The notes beneath the pieces are model-generated. The model had not been told where the DNA came from. It searched no databases and saw only the letters and a list, made by a program, of their open reading frames with translations. A DNA stretch of 64,000 nucleotides from an uncultured Bryobacterales bacterium (GTDB taxonomy: Bacteria > Acidobacteriota > Terriglobia > Bryobacterales > UBA6623), in NCBI GenBank assembly GCA_958295955.1, contig OY282420.1, forward strand, positions 462,236-526,235, read 5' to 3'. This document shows positions 18,208 to 28,539 of the stretch, piece after piece; the stretch's first letter is position 1; each line of letters begins with the position of its first letter. Position numbers and translations under genes: made by a program.

Positions 18208-20465
18208 TGGTCCGCGAATCCGGCGGGGAAGAGCCGCCGTTGTATTGCGAAGCGGCCATGCCGGCGCCGCTCGACAAGACGTTCACCTACAGCCTGCCGG
18301 AGCCGCTCAGGCGCCGCGTCCGGCCCGGCTGCCGCATCGTCGCTCCATTCGGCGGGCGCCGGCCGGCCGGCGTCGTCCTGGCGACGCACAGCGTCAAGCC
18401 CGACTACGACACGCGCGCCGTCCTGCGCCTACTCGACGAGGAGCCGGCGCTGACGCCCGAACTGATCGCTCTCGGACGCTGGGCCGCTGATTATTACTGC
18501 GCTCCGATCGGCGAAGTGTTCAAGGCGATGCTGCCGCCGGCCGGCGAAATACGCGCCGCGAAAGTGGTTTCGCTGACGCCCGCGGGCGCCGGCGCGGCCG
18601 CCCGATTCCTGCATGCCGACGAAGCGGACGATCCGCACGTGCTGATCCTGCGGGCGCTTGAGCGGCGGCCCTTGACGCTGCCTTATCTGAAAAGAAAATA
18701 TCAAAAGGCCGAAGCGGCGCTGCGCAGCCTGGAAAAACGCGGTCTGGTCAAGATCGAGGCGCAAATCAAGGAACACGGTCCACGGACGGCGGTCGAGACC
18801 GGCGCGCTCGCGGCGCCTCGCGCGCAGACTGCCGCTCCTCCGCGCATCCTTCTCAACGGCGCGCAGCAAGCGGCTTTCGAGGCCGTCGCGGAATCGCTGC
18901 GCGCCGGGCGGTTCCGCTCGTTCCTGCTCCACGGCGTGACCGGTTCCGGCAAGACCGAGGTTTACTTGCGGGCGATCGAAGAGTGCCTCGCTCTCGGCCG
19001 CTCGGCGCTGCTGCTGGTTCCCGAGATCGCGCTTACGCCCGGCGTGGCGGCGCAGTTCTTCGCCCGTTTCGGTGACAACGCGGCGATTCTGCACAGCGCC
19101 TTCACCGATGCGCAGCGCGCAAAGCAGTGGCGCAGAATCCGCAGCGGCCGGGTGCGCGTCGCCATCGGCACGCGCAGCGGCGTCTTCGCTCCGCTCTCCG
19201 AGCTGGGCCTGGTCATCGTCGACGAAGAACACGAATCCGGCTACAAGCAGGAAGAAGCGCCCCGCTACCACGGCCGTGACATCGCGGTCGTTCGCGCGCG
19301 GGCAGCAGGCGCGACGGCCGTCCTGGGGTCGGCGACGCCGAGCCTGGAGTCGCGCCGCAACGTCGATGCCGGGAAGTACGCTCTGCTGCGCCTGCCCGAA
19401 CGCATCCACAGCCGCCCGCTGCCGGCGGTGACCGTTGTCGATATGCGCCGGGAGTTTGTGGAAACCCGGCAAAGCAAGCTTTTCTCGCGCACGCTGGCGA
19501 ATGCCGTCGAGGAGCGCCTGCAAGCCGGCGAGCAAGCGATGATCCTGCTCAACCGGCGCGGCTTTTCGGTCTATGCGCTGTGCCGCTCCTGCGGATACCG
19601 CGTCGAATGCGAAAACTGCTCGGTTACCCTGACCTTCCACAAGCGCGAGCAACGCCTGCTCTGCCATTACTGCGGTTTCGCGGCGCCGCCGCCCAAGACC
19701 TGCCCGATTTGCCAAAGCGAGTACATTCACTTTCAGGGCAGCGGCTCCGAAAAGGTCGAAGAGCAACTCCGCAGCGACTTTCCGCGGGCGCGCATCGCCC
19801 GCCTCGACCGCGACGCCGCCCGCGGCCGCGGGCAATACGAAGCAATCCTCAACGGCTTCCGCGAAAGGCTCTATGACCTGCTGGTCGGCACGCAGATGAT
19901 CGCCAAGGGACACGACATCCCCAACGTCACTCTGGTCGGCGTGGTCAATACCGACATCGGACTCGGCGTGCCTGATTTCCGAGCCGCCGAGCGCACTTTC
20001 CAATTGCTGACCCAGGTGGCCGGCCGCTCCGGCCGCGGCGACAAGCCCGGACAGGTCATCCTGCAAACGATGCACCCCGAGCACTATGCCGTGGAGTTGG
20101 CCGCGCGCCAGGACTACGATGCCTTTTACAAGCGCGAATCGAGCTTCCGCAAGAACCTGCGCTATCCGCCCTTCGCCGTGCTGGCGGCGATGATCGTGCG
20201 CAGCCGCAAGCCGGAAGAGGCGCTTGCTCTCAGCGGCAAGCTCGCCCGGCATCTCTCGCCGCCGCTCGCGGGGGTGCGCATGATGGGGCCGGCGGCCGCC
20301 CCCGTCGTCAAGCTGCGCACCGAGTACCGCTATCAATTCCTTTTGAAATCCGGCAGCCGGAAAAGCATCGCGGCCGTTCTCAAGCAAGCCCGAAAATTCG
20401 CGCTGGCCCAAAGCTGGCCGCAAACGGCGCTGGTAATCGACGTCGACCCAATGAGCCTGCTTTGA
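18207..20465 (+). CDS. priA: Primosomal protein N', replication restart helicase
   Basis: A 752-aa superfamily 2 helicase that restarts stalled replication forks. The N-terminal DNA-binding domain is followed by Walker A GVTGSGKT (residues 243-250), DEEH motif II near 338, GSATPSLESRR (motif III), a zinc-binding insert with CRSCGYRVECENC and CHYCGF/CPIC cysteines, and GTQMIAKGHDIPNVT and QVAGRSGRGDKPG (motifs V and VI). All expected cysteines are present. Start codon ATG 18207 overlaps the SGNH gene stop by one base. The stop at 20463-20465 lies inside the -35 box of the next operon. Confidence 0.96.
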   Translation: MVRESGGEEPPLYCEAAMPAPLDKTFTYSLPEPLRRRVRPGCRIVAPFGGRRPAGVVLATHSVKPDYDTRAVLRLLDEEPALTPELIALGRWAADYYCAPIGEVFKAMLPPAGEIRAAKVVSLTPAGAGAAARFLHADEADDPHVLILRALERRPLTLPYLKRKYQKAEAALRSLEKRGLVKIEAQIKEHGPRTAVETGALAAPRAQTAAPPRILLNGAQQAAFEAVAESLRAGRFRSFLLHGVTGSGKTEVYLRAIEECLALGRSALLLVPEIALTPGVAAQFFARFGDNAAILHSAFTDAQRAKQWRRIRSGRVRVAIGTRSGVFAPLSELGLVIVDEEHESGYKQEEAPRYHGRDIAVVRARAAGATAVLGSATPSLESRRNVDAGKYALLRLPERIHSRPLPAVTVVDMRREFVETRQSKLFSRTLANAVEERLQAGEQAMILLNRRGFSVYALCRSCGYRVECENCSVTLTFHKREQRLLCHYCGFAAPPPKTCPICQSEYIHFQGSGSEKVEEQLRSDFPRARIARLDRDAARGRGQYEAILNGFRERLYDLLVGTQMIAKGHDIPNVTLVGVVNTDIGLGVPDFRAAERTFQLLTQVAGRSGRGDKPGQVILQTMHPEHYAVELAARQDYDAFYKRESSFRKNLRYPPFAVLAAMIVRSRKPEEALALSGKLARHLSPPLAGVRMMGPAAAPVVKLRTEYRYQFLLKSGSRKSIAAVLKQARKFALAQSWPQTALVIDVDPMSLL

Positions 20466-20491
20466 CTCCGGGAAGAGTGCCAAGCTATAAT
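20462..20491 (+). promoter_or_regulatory. Sigma70-like promoter of the NYN-NACHT operon
   Basis: TTGACT at 20462-20467 and TATAAT at 20486-20491 are separated by 18 bases. This is the closest match to the housekeeping consensus noticed in the window and gives transcription starting near 20498, 36 bases before the ATG at 20534. The -35 box overlaps the priA stop codon. Confidence 0.75.
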
Positions 20492-20533
20492 GAGTCGGCT
20501 AACTGTCGCCGAATCTTAAACTTGAACCGCATC

Positions 20534-21118
20534 ATGCAAGGTTTGGCGCTCGTTGATTACGATAATATGGGTGGGCACAAAAACAAATCCAAAGCTGATG
20601 TTGAACTTCACACAGCGGGTTTTGTTGATGCACTCGCATGTGCGTTCCGAGCCACGTTTCCCGATGTAAAGGAGTTGGACATTCGTTTCTATGGAGGATG
20701 GATTGACGAACTTGGCTTTCTCAGCCCCGCAGCACTCCGGCTACTGCAGGTTCTTCCGCTCTTACGCGGAAGGCACCATGGACTGATCGTACGCCCATCG
20801 CTTGCAAGAACGATGATTCAGTTTCCCGATGTCGTTTTGCAAGGTACAGTAAGGCTTCGCTCAAGGCCAAGACGACAGAAAATGGTTGACGGTATGCTGG
20901 GATGTGATGCCATGTTTGTCGCCACAAAAGAGCCGACCCAAATCGGCCTCATTACAGACGATGAAGATATTGTTCCTGCCGCCTTGTGCGCACATGCGGC
21001 AAACGCAAACCCAGTCGTATGGATGCGCTCTAGGCTCATTGGAAAAGGGTTGAATGATCAGAGTTTGGCGGAGCGAGGGCTACGAATTCATATCTTGGAG
21101 GAGAACAGCCATGATTGA
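20534..21118 (+). CDS. NYN-domain (PIN-like) putative ribonuclease
   Basis: A 194-aa protein with the layout of NYN/LabA-type PIN-like nucleases: LALVDYDN at the N terminus (Asp8 and Asp10), KMVDGMLGCDAMFVA with Asp119 and Asp125, then IGLITDDEDIVPAA with Asp142-Asp145. These acidic clusters fit a metal-dependent RNase active site. Family members act on RNA, often tRNA or mRNA; the target here is unknown. The ATG at 20534 is preferred over 20462 because a strong promoter places the transcript start between them. DNA is visibly lower in G+C than priA. It overlaps the NACHT gene by eight bases, so the two proteins are made together. Confidence 0.75.
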   Translation: MQGLALVDYDNMGGHKNKSKADVELHTAGFVDALACAFRATFPDVKELDIRFYGGWIDELGFLSPAALRLLQVLPLLRGRHHGLIVRPSLARTMIQFPDVVLQGTVRLRSRPRRQKMVDGMLGCDAMFVATKEPTQIGLITDDEDIVPAALCAHAANANPVVWMRSRLIGKGLNDQSLAERGLRIHILEENSHD

Positions 21119-23420
21119 TGCCAATGAGTTCACAGAAATTTGGAAGGATCGGATAGAACGCGATCTTACATCATTCGGAGATCCAGGAGTTACTGTCAAT
21201 GTAACCAGATCCGGGCGCAATCTGCACGCGGAGTGGACCATGCGTGGTAAAAATCAAGAAGCCACATTTTCCACATCGCTGGATCAGGGGGTCTCGGTGA
21301 AACTTCGTGGGCGAAACTTGACGTACCGCTCATTTGTTGCCGGATCGGAAATCGCCGATCTCAAGGCCGTCGCGCGAATGATCCTTCAAACGTCGGAACC
21401 GAAACCATTTATCGCAACGAAAGCAAAGTGCTTAAGTACTAATTCGTCCTCTAGGCCAGCCGTAGACGTATTGACAGAACTGCTTGAGCAAGAAGAGACC
21501 GGAATCAGAACACGTGTGGTAATGGTCACTGGTGACGCAGGTGCGGGAAAAACCCGCGTGCTACAGGAACTTGTTCGGTGTCAGGCTGAGAACTATATTC
21601 ACGGAAAAACCACAAAACTATTGCTCTATGTCAATGCGCAAGGGCGTGCGCTTGCACGCTTGGACGAAGCCCTAGCAACGGAACTTCAGGACCTGAAAGT
21701 TAGCCTTACTTACCACTCTGTTTCAGTTTTAGCTCGGCTTGGGATTCTAGTTCCAGTCATTGATGGATTCGATGAACTTCTCGGGATCAGCGGATATGAC
21801 GACGCATTTAGTTCACTATCAGGATTTCTCGATCAACTTGAGGGCGAAGGCCAAGTGTTAGCATCTGCACGTTCTGTATACTATGAGGAAGAATTTCTTG
21901 CGCGCGCGAACAGAGTTTCAACCACCGGACAAATTTGGGAGCACATCCCCGTAAGGGTTCTCGCTTGGGAAAGTGATGATCGTGAACAATATTTGGATGT
22001 ATTGAAAAATGTTGAAAAATTATCCGATCTTGAATCAGAAAACCTTCGGGAACGTCTACAAAATATATTTGATAACAAAAACGAAACTCTAGCGTCAAAA
22101 CCACTATTTTTTACACGAATAGTGGATTTAATAAGACGCAATCCTCAGTTTTCTGGAGGGAGTGACTTGCTGCGTGCAGTGGTAGAAGAGTATCTATCTC
22201 GGGAACGAGAAGAAAAACTTTTGGACAGACAATCCGAGCCGCTAGTGACGAAAAAGCAGTTTGAACATCTGATGCAAGAGTTGGCCGAAGAGATGTGGAA
22301 TCAGGAGACTCGAGAACTTGATTACCGTTCCGTTCGAGAAGTTGCAGAGTATGTTGTGGAAAGTGAAGGACTACCAGAAGCAGCAAAGCAGTCGATCATC
22401 GAGAGAATGCCGACACTGGCGTTTCTCGCGCGAAGTGATAATCCTGCATCGCAAGCCAGAATCTCTTTTGAACACGAGTTATTCTTTTTTTATTTTCTTG
22501 CTCGATCGATCATGTCTCAGCTAATCTTAACCGAGGGGGATGTACGTATCATTTTGAGTCGATCCGCATTGCCCGAAGACGTTGCCGACAGAGTGGCGAT
22601 AGAGCTTGGAATTGACAGACGAGAACAGTTGCAAGGATTTATTGATTGTCTTTCCAGGGCGGGGAAAACACAATGGAAACGAACAGCACAGGTTCGAGAA
22701 AATTCAGGGCTTTTAGTGTTAGCTTTGATCCGTGAATATGCTCGATATTATAATGGAAAATTCGATGGACTTATTATCCAATCTGTTGTTTTTCCTGGCA
22801 GTCATCTCAAAAATATTTCGCTAAATCAATGCTCTTTAATTGATGTAACATTTCGAAGAACTGATTTATCTTACACAAAATTCGAGAATTGCACGGCTCA
22901 AAATTTGCTGTTTTTAGATCCTCGTATGACATTAGAACACACTCGACTGGAATTGCAAGGTCTTGAGGTTTGGCAAATGCAAGGAATCCGTGTTCAAAGT
23001 AGTGATTCAGCAGAAACGAGCTACGATCCAGCATTTATTGCTGATATTTTGATAAGATGTGGTACGCCAATTCCAATTGATCAACAAAACTCAAACCGTC
23101 AAGTATCGCAAGAATATATCCATTTACTAGAGCGTTTGATGAGAGCTTATCGTCGAACGGATCCGGTATGCATGGGCGACAATAATTTATCAGCGATTTT
23201 CAGACATCCTAAATGGAGAACACTCGAACGATTGCTTGTCAAACATCGCGTTGTGGAAAAAAAATCCCGCTCCACTAGCGGCAGGCCTCAGGAGTTTTTG
23301 TGGCGTCAGTTCCTCCCGGAACAGATTATGTCGGGCCTGATCAAACGTACGGGGGACAACCCGCAAATTCAAGAGTTTTGGCAGGCGCTAGAGTCGGAGA
23401 CGACAAGTAAATCACGCTGA
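21111..23420 (+). CDS. NACHT/STAND NTPase with pentapeptide-like repeats
   Basis: A 769-aa protein. Residues 1-100 are an uncharacterised domain; GDAGAGKT (141-148) is Walker A and LVPVIDGFDEL (213-223) is the hydrophobic Walker B of NACHT proteins. ISFEHELFFFYFLARSI (451-467) fits the helical motif that ends many NACHT modules. Residues about 552-603 show five-residue periodicity (FPGSH LKNIS LNQCS LIDVT FRRTD LSYTK FENC), a pentapeptide-repeat-like sensor, and 690-735 resemble a winged helix. STAND NTPases switch on after ligand binding and oligomerise; many bacterial ones defend against phage. GGAGGAG lies nine bases before the ATG. Low G+C and the NYN partner point to a horizontally acquired conflict system. 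No nuclease effector domain is seen in this chain itself. Confidence 0.8.
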   Translation: MIDANEFTEIWKDRIERDLTSFGDPGVTVNVTRSGRNLHAEWTMRGKNQEATFSTSLDQGVSVKLRGRNLTYRSFVAGSEIADLKAVARMILQTSEPKPFIATKAKCLSTNSSSRPAVDVLTELLEQEETGIRTRVVMVTGDAGAGKTRVLQELVRCQAENYIHGKTTKLLLYVNAQGRALARLDEALATELQDLKVSLTYHSVSVLARLGILVPVIDGFDELLGISGYDDAFSSLSGFLDQLEGEGQVLASARSVYYEEEFLARANRVSTTGQIWEHIPVRVLAWESDDREQYLDVLKNVEKLSDLESENLRERLQNIFDNKNETLASKPLFFTRIVDLIRRNPQFSGGSDLLRAVVEEYLSREREEKLLDRQSEPLVTKKQFEHLMQELAEEMWNQETRELDYRSVREVAEYVVESEGLPEAAKQSIIERMPTLAFLARSDNPASQARISFEHELFFFYFLARSIMSQLILTEGDVRIILSRSALPEDVADRVAIELGIDRREQLQGFIDCLSRAGKTQWKRTAQVRENSGLLVLALIREYARYYNGKFDGLIIQSVVFPGSHLKNISLNQCSLIDVTFRRTDLSYTKFENCTAQNLLFLDPRMTLEHTRLELQGLEVWQMQGIRVQSSDSAETSYDPAFIADILIRCGTPIPIDQQNSNRQVSQEYIHLLERLMRAYRRTDPVCMGDNNLSAIFRHPKWRTLERLLVKHRVVEKKSRSTSGRPQEFLWRQFLPEQIMSGLIKRTGDNPQIQEFWQALESETTSKSR

Positions 23421-23575
23421 ACGTCACCGAAATGGTTTTTGAGGGCGTTAAACGAGTTGTGCGCGGTTTCGAACACGAGGCTCGCATCGCCCGCCCCGGA
23501 GTGATATCCTTAACAAAGATGGTCGCTGCGCCGCCGGCGGGCGCTCTGCGTGTTGTGCGCCTACCGCCGCGGCGC

Positions 23576-26272
23576 ATGTTTTATCCTTTGAAACCAGCCG
23601 GCGCAGCTTTGAGCAAAGGTTTATCCGCGCCTCTCGCCGCGGCGTCTTTGCTGTTGCTCCTGTCCGCCGCTGCTCCGGCGGGGGGTTCCGAATCGGATGC
23701 GGCCTCGCCGGCCCCCAAGCCCGCCGCTGCGGCAAGCCCCGAGCCGGAGAGCGAAGCCGGCGCCGCAGAGGACGGAGCCGAGCGCACCGAACTCAATCTG
23801 CTCGGAGAGGTCGATTCCGGCAAAGGAGAGAGCCGCCGGAACGAAAACGTCCAACTGACGCTCATCGACAACAACGTTCTGAAAGAACTCAATATGCGCA
23901 TGGGGGTGACGGCGACCGTCGTCGACGAATTCCAGGCCGACAAGGGGTACTTCGGCGCGGAATTCGGCGGCCCTCCGAACCGTCAGATCCACTTGACGCC
24001 GAGCCTCTCGTCGGGCATTCACGGCAGCGTTTACGAGTCGCACAACAACAGCCTGTTCTCGGCGCGGTCGTTCTTCCAGGTGGGCGGCGTGCAGCCCGCG
24101 CGCACGAACGATTACGGCTTCAGCTTGACGGCGCCGCTGCGGCGGACCGGAACCGCGTTCACGGTCGATGCCAATCGGCAGCGTATCCGCGGCAATGTCA
24201 ACGGCAACGTGCTCGTTCCCAAGCTCGACGAACGGACGCCGCTGACAACCGATCCCGAGTTGCGCGCGTTCGTCGGCAAGATACTCGGGTCGTTCCCCGA
24301 AGCGGCGCCCAATCGAACCGACATCAACCCTCGCGCCCTGAACACCAACGCGACGCAGAAGATCGACAACGACACATTCGGCGGCCGTCTCGACCAGGCG
24401 TTGGGCAATGCGGACCGCTTGATAGCCACCTACCGCTTCAAGAAACAGAAAGTCGACGCTTTCCAACTCGTCGCCGGCCAGAACCCGAATACGACAACCG
24501 GCTCTCACGAAGGCCGTCTGACCTGGAACCGCTCCTGGTCGCCGCAAACGACCGTAGATTTCACGGCCGGCTTCCAGCGCATCACGTCGCTGATCGTGCA
24601 GGACGAAACGGCGTTCGGACCGCTGATTTTCAGCGGCCGCCAATTGCAAACATTGGGGGGCTCGTCAAGCCTGCCCTACGACCGCGCACAGAACCAGTAC
24701 CGCTACGCGGGAATGGCGCGAACCGTCCGCGGCAACCACGAGTTGACCGCCGGCTTCGCGGTCAACCGCGAGCAGCTCAACGGCGCCGAGGGTTCGGGGC
24801 ATCTCGGCTTGTTCATGTTCAACTCGAACTTCGGCCGCGACACCATCACGAACCTGCGGATGGGCACGCCGAGCCGCTATTCGCGGGCGTTCGGCGATAC
24901 GCACCGCGGGTTCCGCCGCTGGAAGCTGCAAGCCTTCGTCGGCGACGCATGGAAAGCGGCGCGCAAGCTGACCCTGAGCTTCGGGCTGCGCTTCGAGCCG
25001 GTGACGCGGCCGGTCGAAGTCAACGGCCTTGCCGAGTTGCCTTACGCCTGCGACTGCAACAACTTCGCCCCGCGTTTCGGGTTCGCCTATCGTCTCAACG
25101 ACTGGGCCGTGCTGCGCGGCGCGTACGGACTGCACTACGGCGAGATATTCCCCGCCACGTACACGCAGCAGCGCTTCAATCCCCCGGCGAACATCCGCGT
25201 CAGCGTCGTCGCGCCGGACGTGCTGAACCCGACGAAAGACATCTCGCTCGACCCGGGCGCGCGCAGCACGATTGTCGCTTTTTCGCCCGACCTTGTAGCC
25301 CCGTACTCACACCAGTACAACTTCGGTTGGGAAATCGCCCCTGCGGCGCGTTGGACGCTGCGCATGAGCTACCTCGGCAGCCGCACGCACCGCCTGCTGA
25401 CCGGTTGGCTGTTCAACCGCGCGCTGCCCGTGGAGGGGGTCGCGTTGACGATCCCGACAGTCAACATCCGGCGGCCGGACAAGCGGTTTTTCGATGTCCG
25501 GCGCATCTTGAACGGCTCGCGGGCCTATTACGACGCGGCGAAGGCCGAGTTCGTCCTCCGGGAATGGAACGGACTTTCGATGGACTTCTCCTATTGGTTC
25601 AGCAAAGCGCTGGACCTGGGCGCCCACTATGCGAGCAACGCCGGCGTCAGGGACGCCTTCGCCGGACGCAGCCAGACCGAGTTCGAGGTTTTTGGAGACA
25701 TCAAGGCGCCGAGCGACTTCGATCAACCGCACTCCACGATGTGGCGCACCGCCTACAAGACGCCGCGGCTCGGCGGCGCGAAGAGCGTTTGGAACAAGGC
25801 GTTCGGCGAGTGGGAAACGCATACGGTCGTCCTGCTCAAGCGCGGCACGCCGTTCGTCATCCGCTCGGGTTCCGACGGGCCGGGTTTCGGCAACGTTGAC
25901 GGCGCCGCCGGCGACCGGCCGCATATCGTGGACCCGTCGATTCTGGGCCGCAGCATCGATCATCCGGACACCGCCCCGTCGCGGCTGCCGCTTTCGGCGT
26001 TCGCCTTCGTGCAGCCCGGCGAACCGCGCGGCAACCTGGCGCGCAATGCGTTCCGCAAAGACGGCATCCGCAACGTGAACCTCGCCCTTTCCCGAACCTG
26101 GAACCCGGCCGGCGAGACGGCCCTGATCTTCCGCGCCGAATCGATCAACTTCTTGAATACCGCTCAATTCGCCAACCCCGGCCAAGAACTCAGCGGCGCC
26201 AACTTCGGCCAGATCACCAACACCCTGAACGACGGCCGCACGTTCCGCTTCCTGCTGCGCTTTCGGTTTTGA
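23576..26272 (+). CDS. TonB-dependent receptor (Oar-like outer membrane protein)
   Basis: An 898-aa outer membrane protein beginning with a signal peptide (LAAASLLLLLSAAAPAGGSE). After an Ala/Pro-rich linker come sequences typical of acidobacterial Oar-like receptors: SGIHGSVYESHNNSLFSARSFF, TNDYGFSLTAPL, FAPRFGFAYRLND, SHQYNFGWE and a C terminus ending in aromatic FLLRFRF, the usual last barrel strand. The N-terminal carboxypeptidase-regulatory-like domain found in most relatives is absent or reduced to a short stretch before residue 100. Probably takes up a large substrate or polymer fragment using TonB energy. An upstream start at 23432 would put the signal peptide inside the chain. Confidence 0.85.
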   Translation: MFYPLKPAGAALSKGLSAPLAAASLLLLLSAAAPAGGSESDAASPAPKPAAAASPEPESEAGAAEDGAERTELNLLGEVDSGKGESRRNENVQLTLIDNNVLKELNMRMGVTATVVDEFQADKGYFGAEFGGPPNRQIHLTPSLSSGIHGSVYESHNNSLFSARSFFQVGGVQPARTNDYGFSLTAPLRRTGTAFTVDANRQRIRGNVNGNVLVPKLDERTPLTTDPELRAFVGKILGSFPEAAPNRTDINPRALNTNATQKIDNDTFGGRLDQALGNADRLIATYRFKKQKVDAFQLVAGQNPNTTTGSHEGRLTWNRSWSPQTTVDFTAGFQRITSLIVQDETAFGPLIFSGRQLQTLGGSSSLPYDRAQNQYRYAGMARTVRGNHELTAGFAVNREQLNGAEGSGHLGLFMFNSNFGRDTITNLRMGTPSRYSRAFGDTHRGFRRWKLQAFVGDAWKAARKLTLSFGLRFEPVTRPVEVNGLAELPYACDCNNFAPRFGFAYRLNDWAVLRGAYGLHYGEIFPATYTQQRFNPPANIRVSVVAPDVLNPTKDISLDPGARSTIVAFSPDLVAPYSHQYNFGWEIAPAARWTLRMSYLGSRTHRLLTGWLFNRALPVEGVALTIPTVNIRRPDKRFFDVRRILNGSRAYYDAAKAEFVLREWNGLSMDFSYWFSKALDLGAHYASNAGVRDAFAGRSQTEFEVFGDIKAPSDFDQPHSTMWRTAYKTPRLGGAKSVWNKAFGEWETHTVVLLKRGTPFVIRSGSDGPGFGNVDGAAGDRPHIVDPSILGRSIDHPDTAPSRLPLSAFAFVQPGEPRGNLARNAFRKDGIRNVNLALSRTWNPAGETALIFRAESINFLNTAQFANPGQELSGANFGQITNTLNDGRTFRFLLRFRF

Positions 26273-26293
26273 GTCGGCTGCCCCGCTGTCCGG

Positions 26294-27928
26294 TCAGATG
26301 TCGCCTTTTTTCATCCGATCGGCCATGTAGTCGGTCGCTCTCCAGGCGAAGGCCAGAATGCTCAGCGTCGGGTTTTTCTCCGTCGGCGTCGGGAAGGCGC
26401 TGCCGTCCACCACGAAGACGTTCTTGACGTCGTGCATTTGCATGTGGGCGTTGAGCGCCGAGCGCTTGGGGTCTGCGCCCATGCGACAGGTTCCGTGTTC
26501 GTGGATCGCCGCGCCCAACTCGTCGAGAGCGCCGCGCTCGTAGGGCAGCGGCTCGGCCTTCATGGCGTGCAGGATTTCTTCGACAACGTCGTACATGCGC
26601 GGGATCATCTTGCGTTCGTTCTCGCCCAGCTTGTATTCGATGCGCATGGTCGGCACGCCGAAGCGGTCGTTTTTCGCGCCATCGACGACGATGCGGTTAT
26701 GGCGGTAGGGCAGGACCTCGCCGTAGGGGTGCAGTTGGACCAGCGCGGGATAGCGGCGCTTGACGCCGCGCTTGAAATCGAGGCCGAAACCGGGCAGCCT
26801 CTTGGCGAACGAGGCGTTATTGCCGCAGCCGATGCCCCAAAGCTGGATGCCGAATCCGCGCAGATAATCGCGTTTCCGCTCGGGGCTCTCGAAACGCGGG
26901 ATGTAGATGTGTCCGCCGGAGATGCCGTCGTCGTTGACCGTCTCGCGGCCGTAAAGCTGCGGCGCGAAGGCATGGACGTGGAAGCGGAACTGCTCGCAAA
27001 GGTAGCGGCCGATGACGCCGGAACCGTTGCCGATGCCGTTGGGGTAGCGCGAAGATTTCGAGTTCAGCAGGATACGCGTCGAATCGACCGTCGACGCCGC
27101 GACGACAACCCGCTTGGCGGCGACGATGCGCTCTTCGCCGCTCAGTCGGTCGAAGTAACGCACGCCGTTGGCCAAGCCGTCGTCCCCGGTCAGGATATGC
27201 GCAACGACGGCGTTCTCGCGGATCGTCAGCCTGCCCGTTTCGAGCGCGGCGGCCAGCAGGTAGTCGTAGGAGTTGAAGAACGCGCCGATGTCGCAGCCGC
27301 TGCCGCAGGCCCCGCAAAAGTGGCATTTGGCGCGGCCGTTGTGCTCTCGGGTGAGCACCGCGCGGCGTCCGCGGACGACGGCGTAGCCGGCTTTCTCGGC
27401 GCCCTTCCGGAGCAGAACCTCGCCGCAGCGCAGATTCGGCGGCGGCAGGTGATGCTTCGAGCCGGGGAGAAACGGCGAATCGTCTGCGCCGCCGCAAACG
27501 CCGATCAGCTTTTCGACGTTGTCATAATAGGGCGCGATCTCCTTGTAGGTCACCGGCCAGGGGATTTCCCAGCCGTCGATCTCCGGCTCGCGGAAATTGA
27601 GGTCGCCGTAGCGCAGCGAGACGCGGCCCCAGATGTTGGTCTTGCCGCCGACTCCCCACACGCGGCGGAGCAGAAACGGCTGCCCCGGCGGCGTCTCGAA
27701 GGGGCTTTCGCGCAGCGGCAGACCTTCGAAGTCGGGCGGCCTCTCGCCGCGGCGGCGGCGCTCGCGGGCTTCCCAGGGCTTGACGTGCGACCAGAAACCG
27801 GCGGAGTCGAACTTTTCGCCGGCTTCGAGCACCAGCGCCTTCGCGCCCTTGCGCGTCAGGTTCCAGGCGGCCATGCCGCCGGCCGCGCCGCTGCCGACGA
27901 TGACGACGTCGTAGTCTTCCTGCGCCAT
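26294..27928 (-). CDS. GMC-family FAD oxidoreductase
   Basis: A 544-aa flavoprotein dehydrogenase. The dinucleotide-binding motif [17 protein letters not shown] lies at residues 8-24, a cysteine-rich segment [16 protein letters not shown] near 205 fits the membrane-bound gluconate/sorbitol dehydrogenase branch, and HEHGTCRMG near 475 gives the catalytic His region. It should oxidise a sugar or alcohol and feed electrons to the respiratory chain. Its start overlaps the stop of the small-subunit gene, so both are made together. The small subunit carries the export signal; this chain probably rides along with it through the Tat pore. Confidence 0.9.
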   Translation of the reverse strand: MAQEDYDVVIVGSGAAGGMAAWNLTRKGAKALVLEAGEKFDSAGFWSHVKPWEARERRRRGERPPDFEGLPLRESPFETPPGQPFLLRRVWGVGGKTNIWGRVSLRYGDLNFREPEIDGWEIPWPVTYKEIAPYYDNVEKLIGVCGGADDSPFLPGSKHHLPPPNLRCGEVLLRKGAEKAGYAVVRGRRAVLTREHNGRAKCHFCGACGSGCDIGAFFNSYDYLLAAALETGRLTIRENAVVAHILTGDDGLANGVRYFDRLSGEERIVAAKRVVVAASTVDSTRILLNSKSSRYPNGIGNGSGVIGRYLCEQFRFHVHAFAPQLYGRETVNDDGISGGHIYIPRFESPERKRDYLRGFGIQLWGIGCGNNASFAKRLPGFGLDFKRGVKRRYPALVQLHPYGEVLPYRHNRIVVDGAKNDRFGVPTMRIEYKLGENERKMIPRMYDVVEEILHAMKAEPLPYERGALDELGAAIHEHGTCRMGADPKRSALNAHMQMHDVKNVFVVDGSAFPTPTEKNPTLSILAFAWRATDYMADRMKKGDI

Positions 27929-28425
27929 CAGTCCGCTTCCTCGCCGGCATGGTCGTGCGCGCAGCCCGGGAATGCGGCCAGGTAGGAGTTGCCCTTGTAG
28001 CCGAGCTCTTCCACGAGGCCGATTGCGGTCGAGTAGTAGGCGTCGACCGTCAGCGATTTGAGCGTCTCGAAAAAGGCTTTCGCCTCCCCGCTCGACTGCT
28101 CGTATGCGCTCAGCGCGGCGACTTGCTCGGGCTGCGTCATGCCCGCGAAACCGGCTGCGCGCAGCCGCCGCAGACCCGCTTCGACCACGGCCCGCTCTTG
28201 CGCTCTTGCGGCAAGAGTCTCATCTACGATCGCGTGGACTCCGGCCTGCCGCGCGCCGGGCGTGTCCGACGGCGGGACGATCAGATCGACCAGGACAGCC
28301 AGCAACTCGTAATCGTCGGACGCGAAGACCCGGGGCGTATAAGCTTCCTGAGCGCCGAGCGCCGGCGCCGACAGGCCGGCGGCCGCAAGGGTGACGAGCG
28401 CATCGCGCCGCGACGGATTGCCCAT
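27928..28425 (-). CDS. Gluconate 2-dehydrogenase subunit 3 family protein
   Basis: A 165-aa protein with a Tat-type signal ([21 protein letters not shown]) and the [19 protein letters not shown] region that marks this family. It is the small partner of GMC dehydrogenases and probably brings the complex to the periplasm. The stop codon shares a base with the start of the GMC gene. A TATAAT sequence on the minus strand (28435-28440) lies only about ten bases before its ATG, so the transcript could have a very short leader. Confidence 0.88.
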   Translation of the reverse strand: MGNPSRRDALVTLAAAGLSAPALGAQEAYTPRVFASDDYELLAVLVDLIVPPSDTPGARQAGVHAIVDETLAARAQERAVVEAGLRRLRAAGFAGMTQPEQVAALSAYEQSSGEAKAFFETLKSLTVDAYYSTAIGLVEELGYKGNSYLAAFPGCAHDHAGEEAD

Positions 28426-28539
28426 GACTCATTGATTATAGGTTGAAGCAGTACGAGGTGAACGCCGCCGCGGCCGCTCGACCGCTTTTTCGACGAAGCC
28501 GGGGTTCGCTGCCGCCCGGGGCGCGGCCTTCACGCAGGC

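Noticed and set aside
28435-28440. Minus-strand TATAAT as promoter of the gluconate dehydrogenase subunit 3 gene
   Set aside because: There is no fitting -35 box and the ATG is only ten bases away. Mentioned in the gene entry but not called as a promoter.
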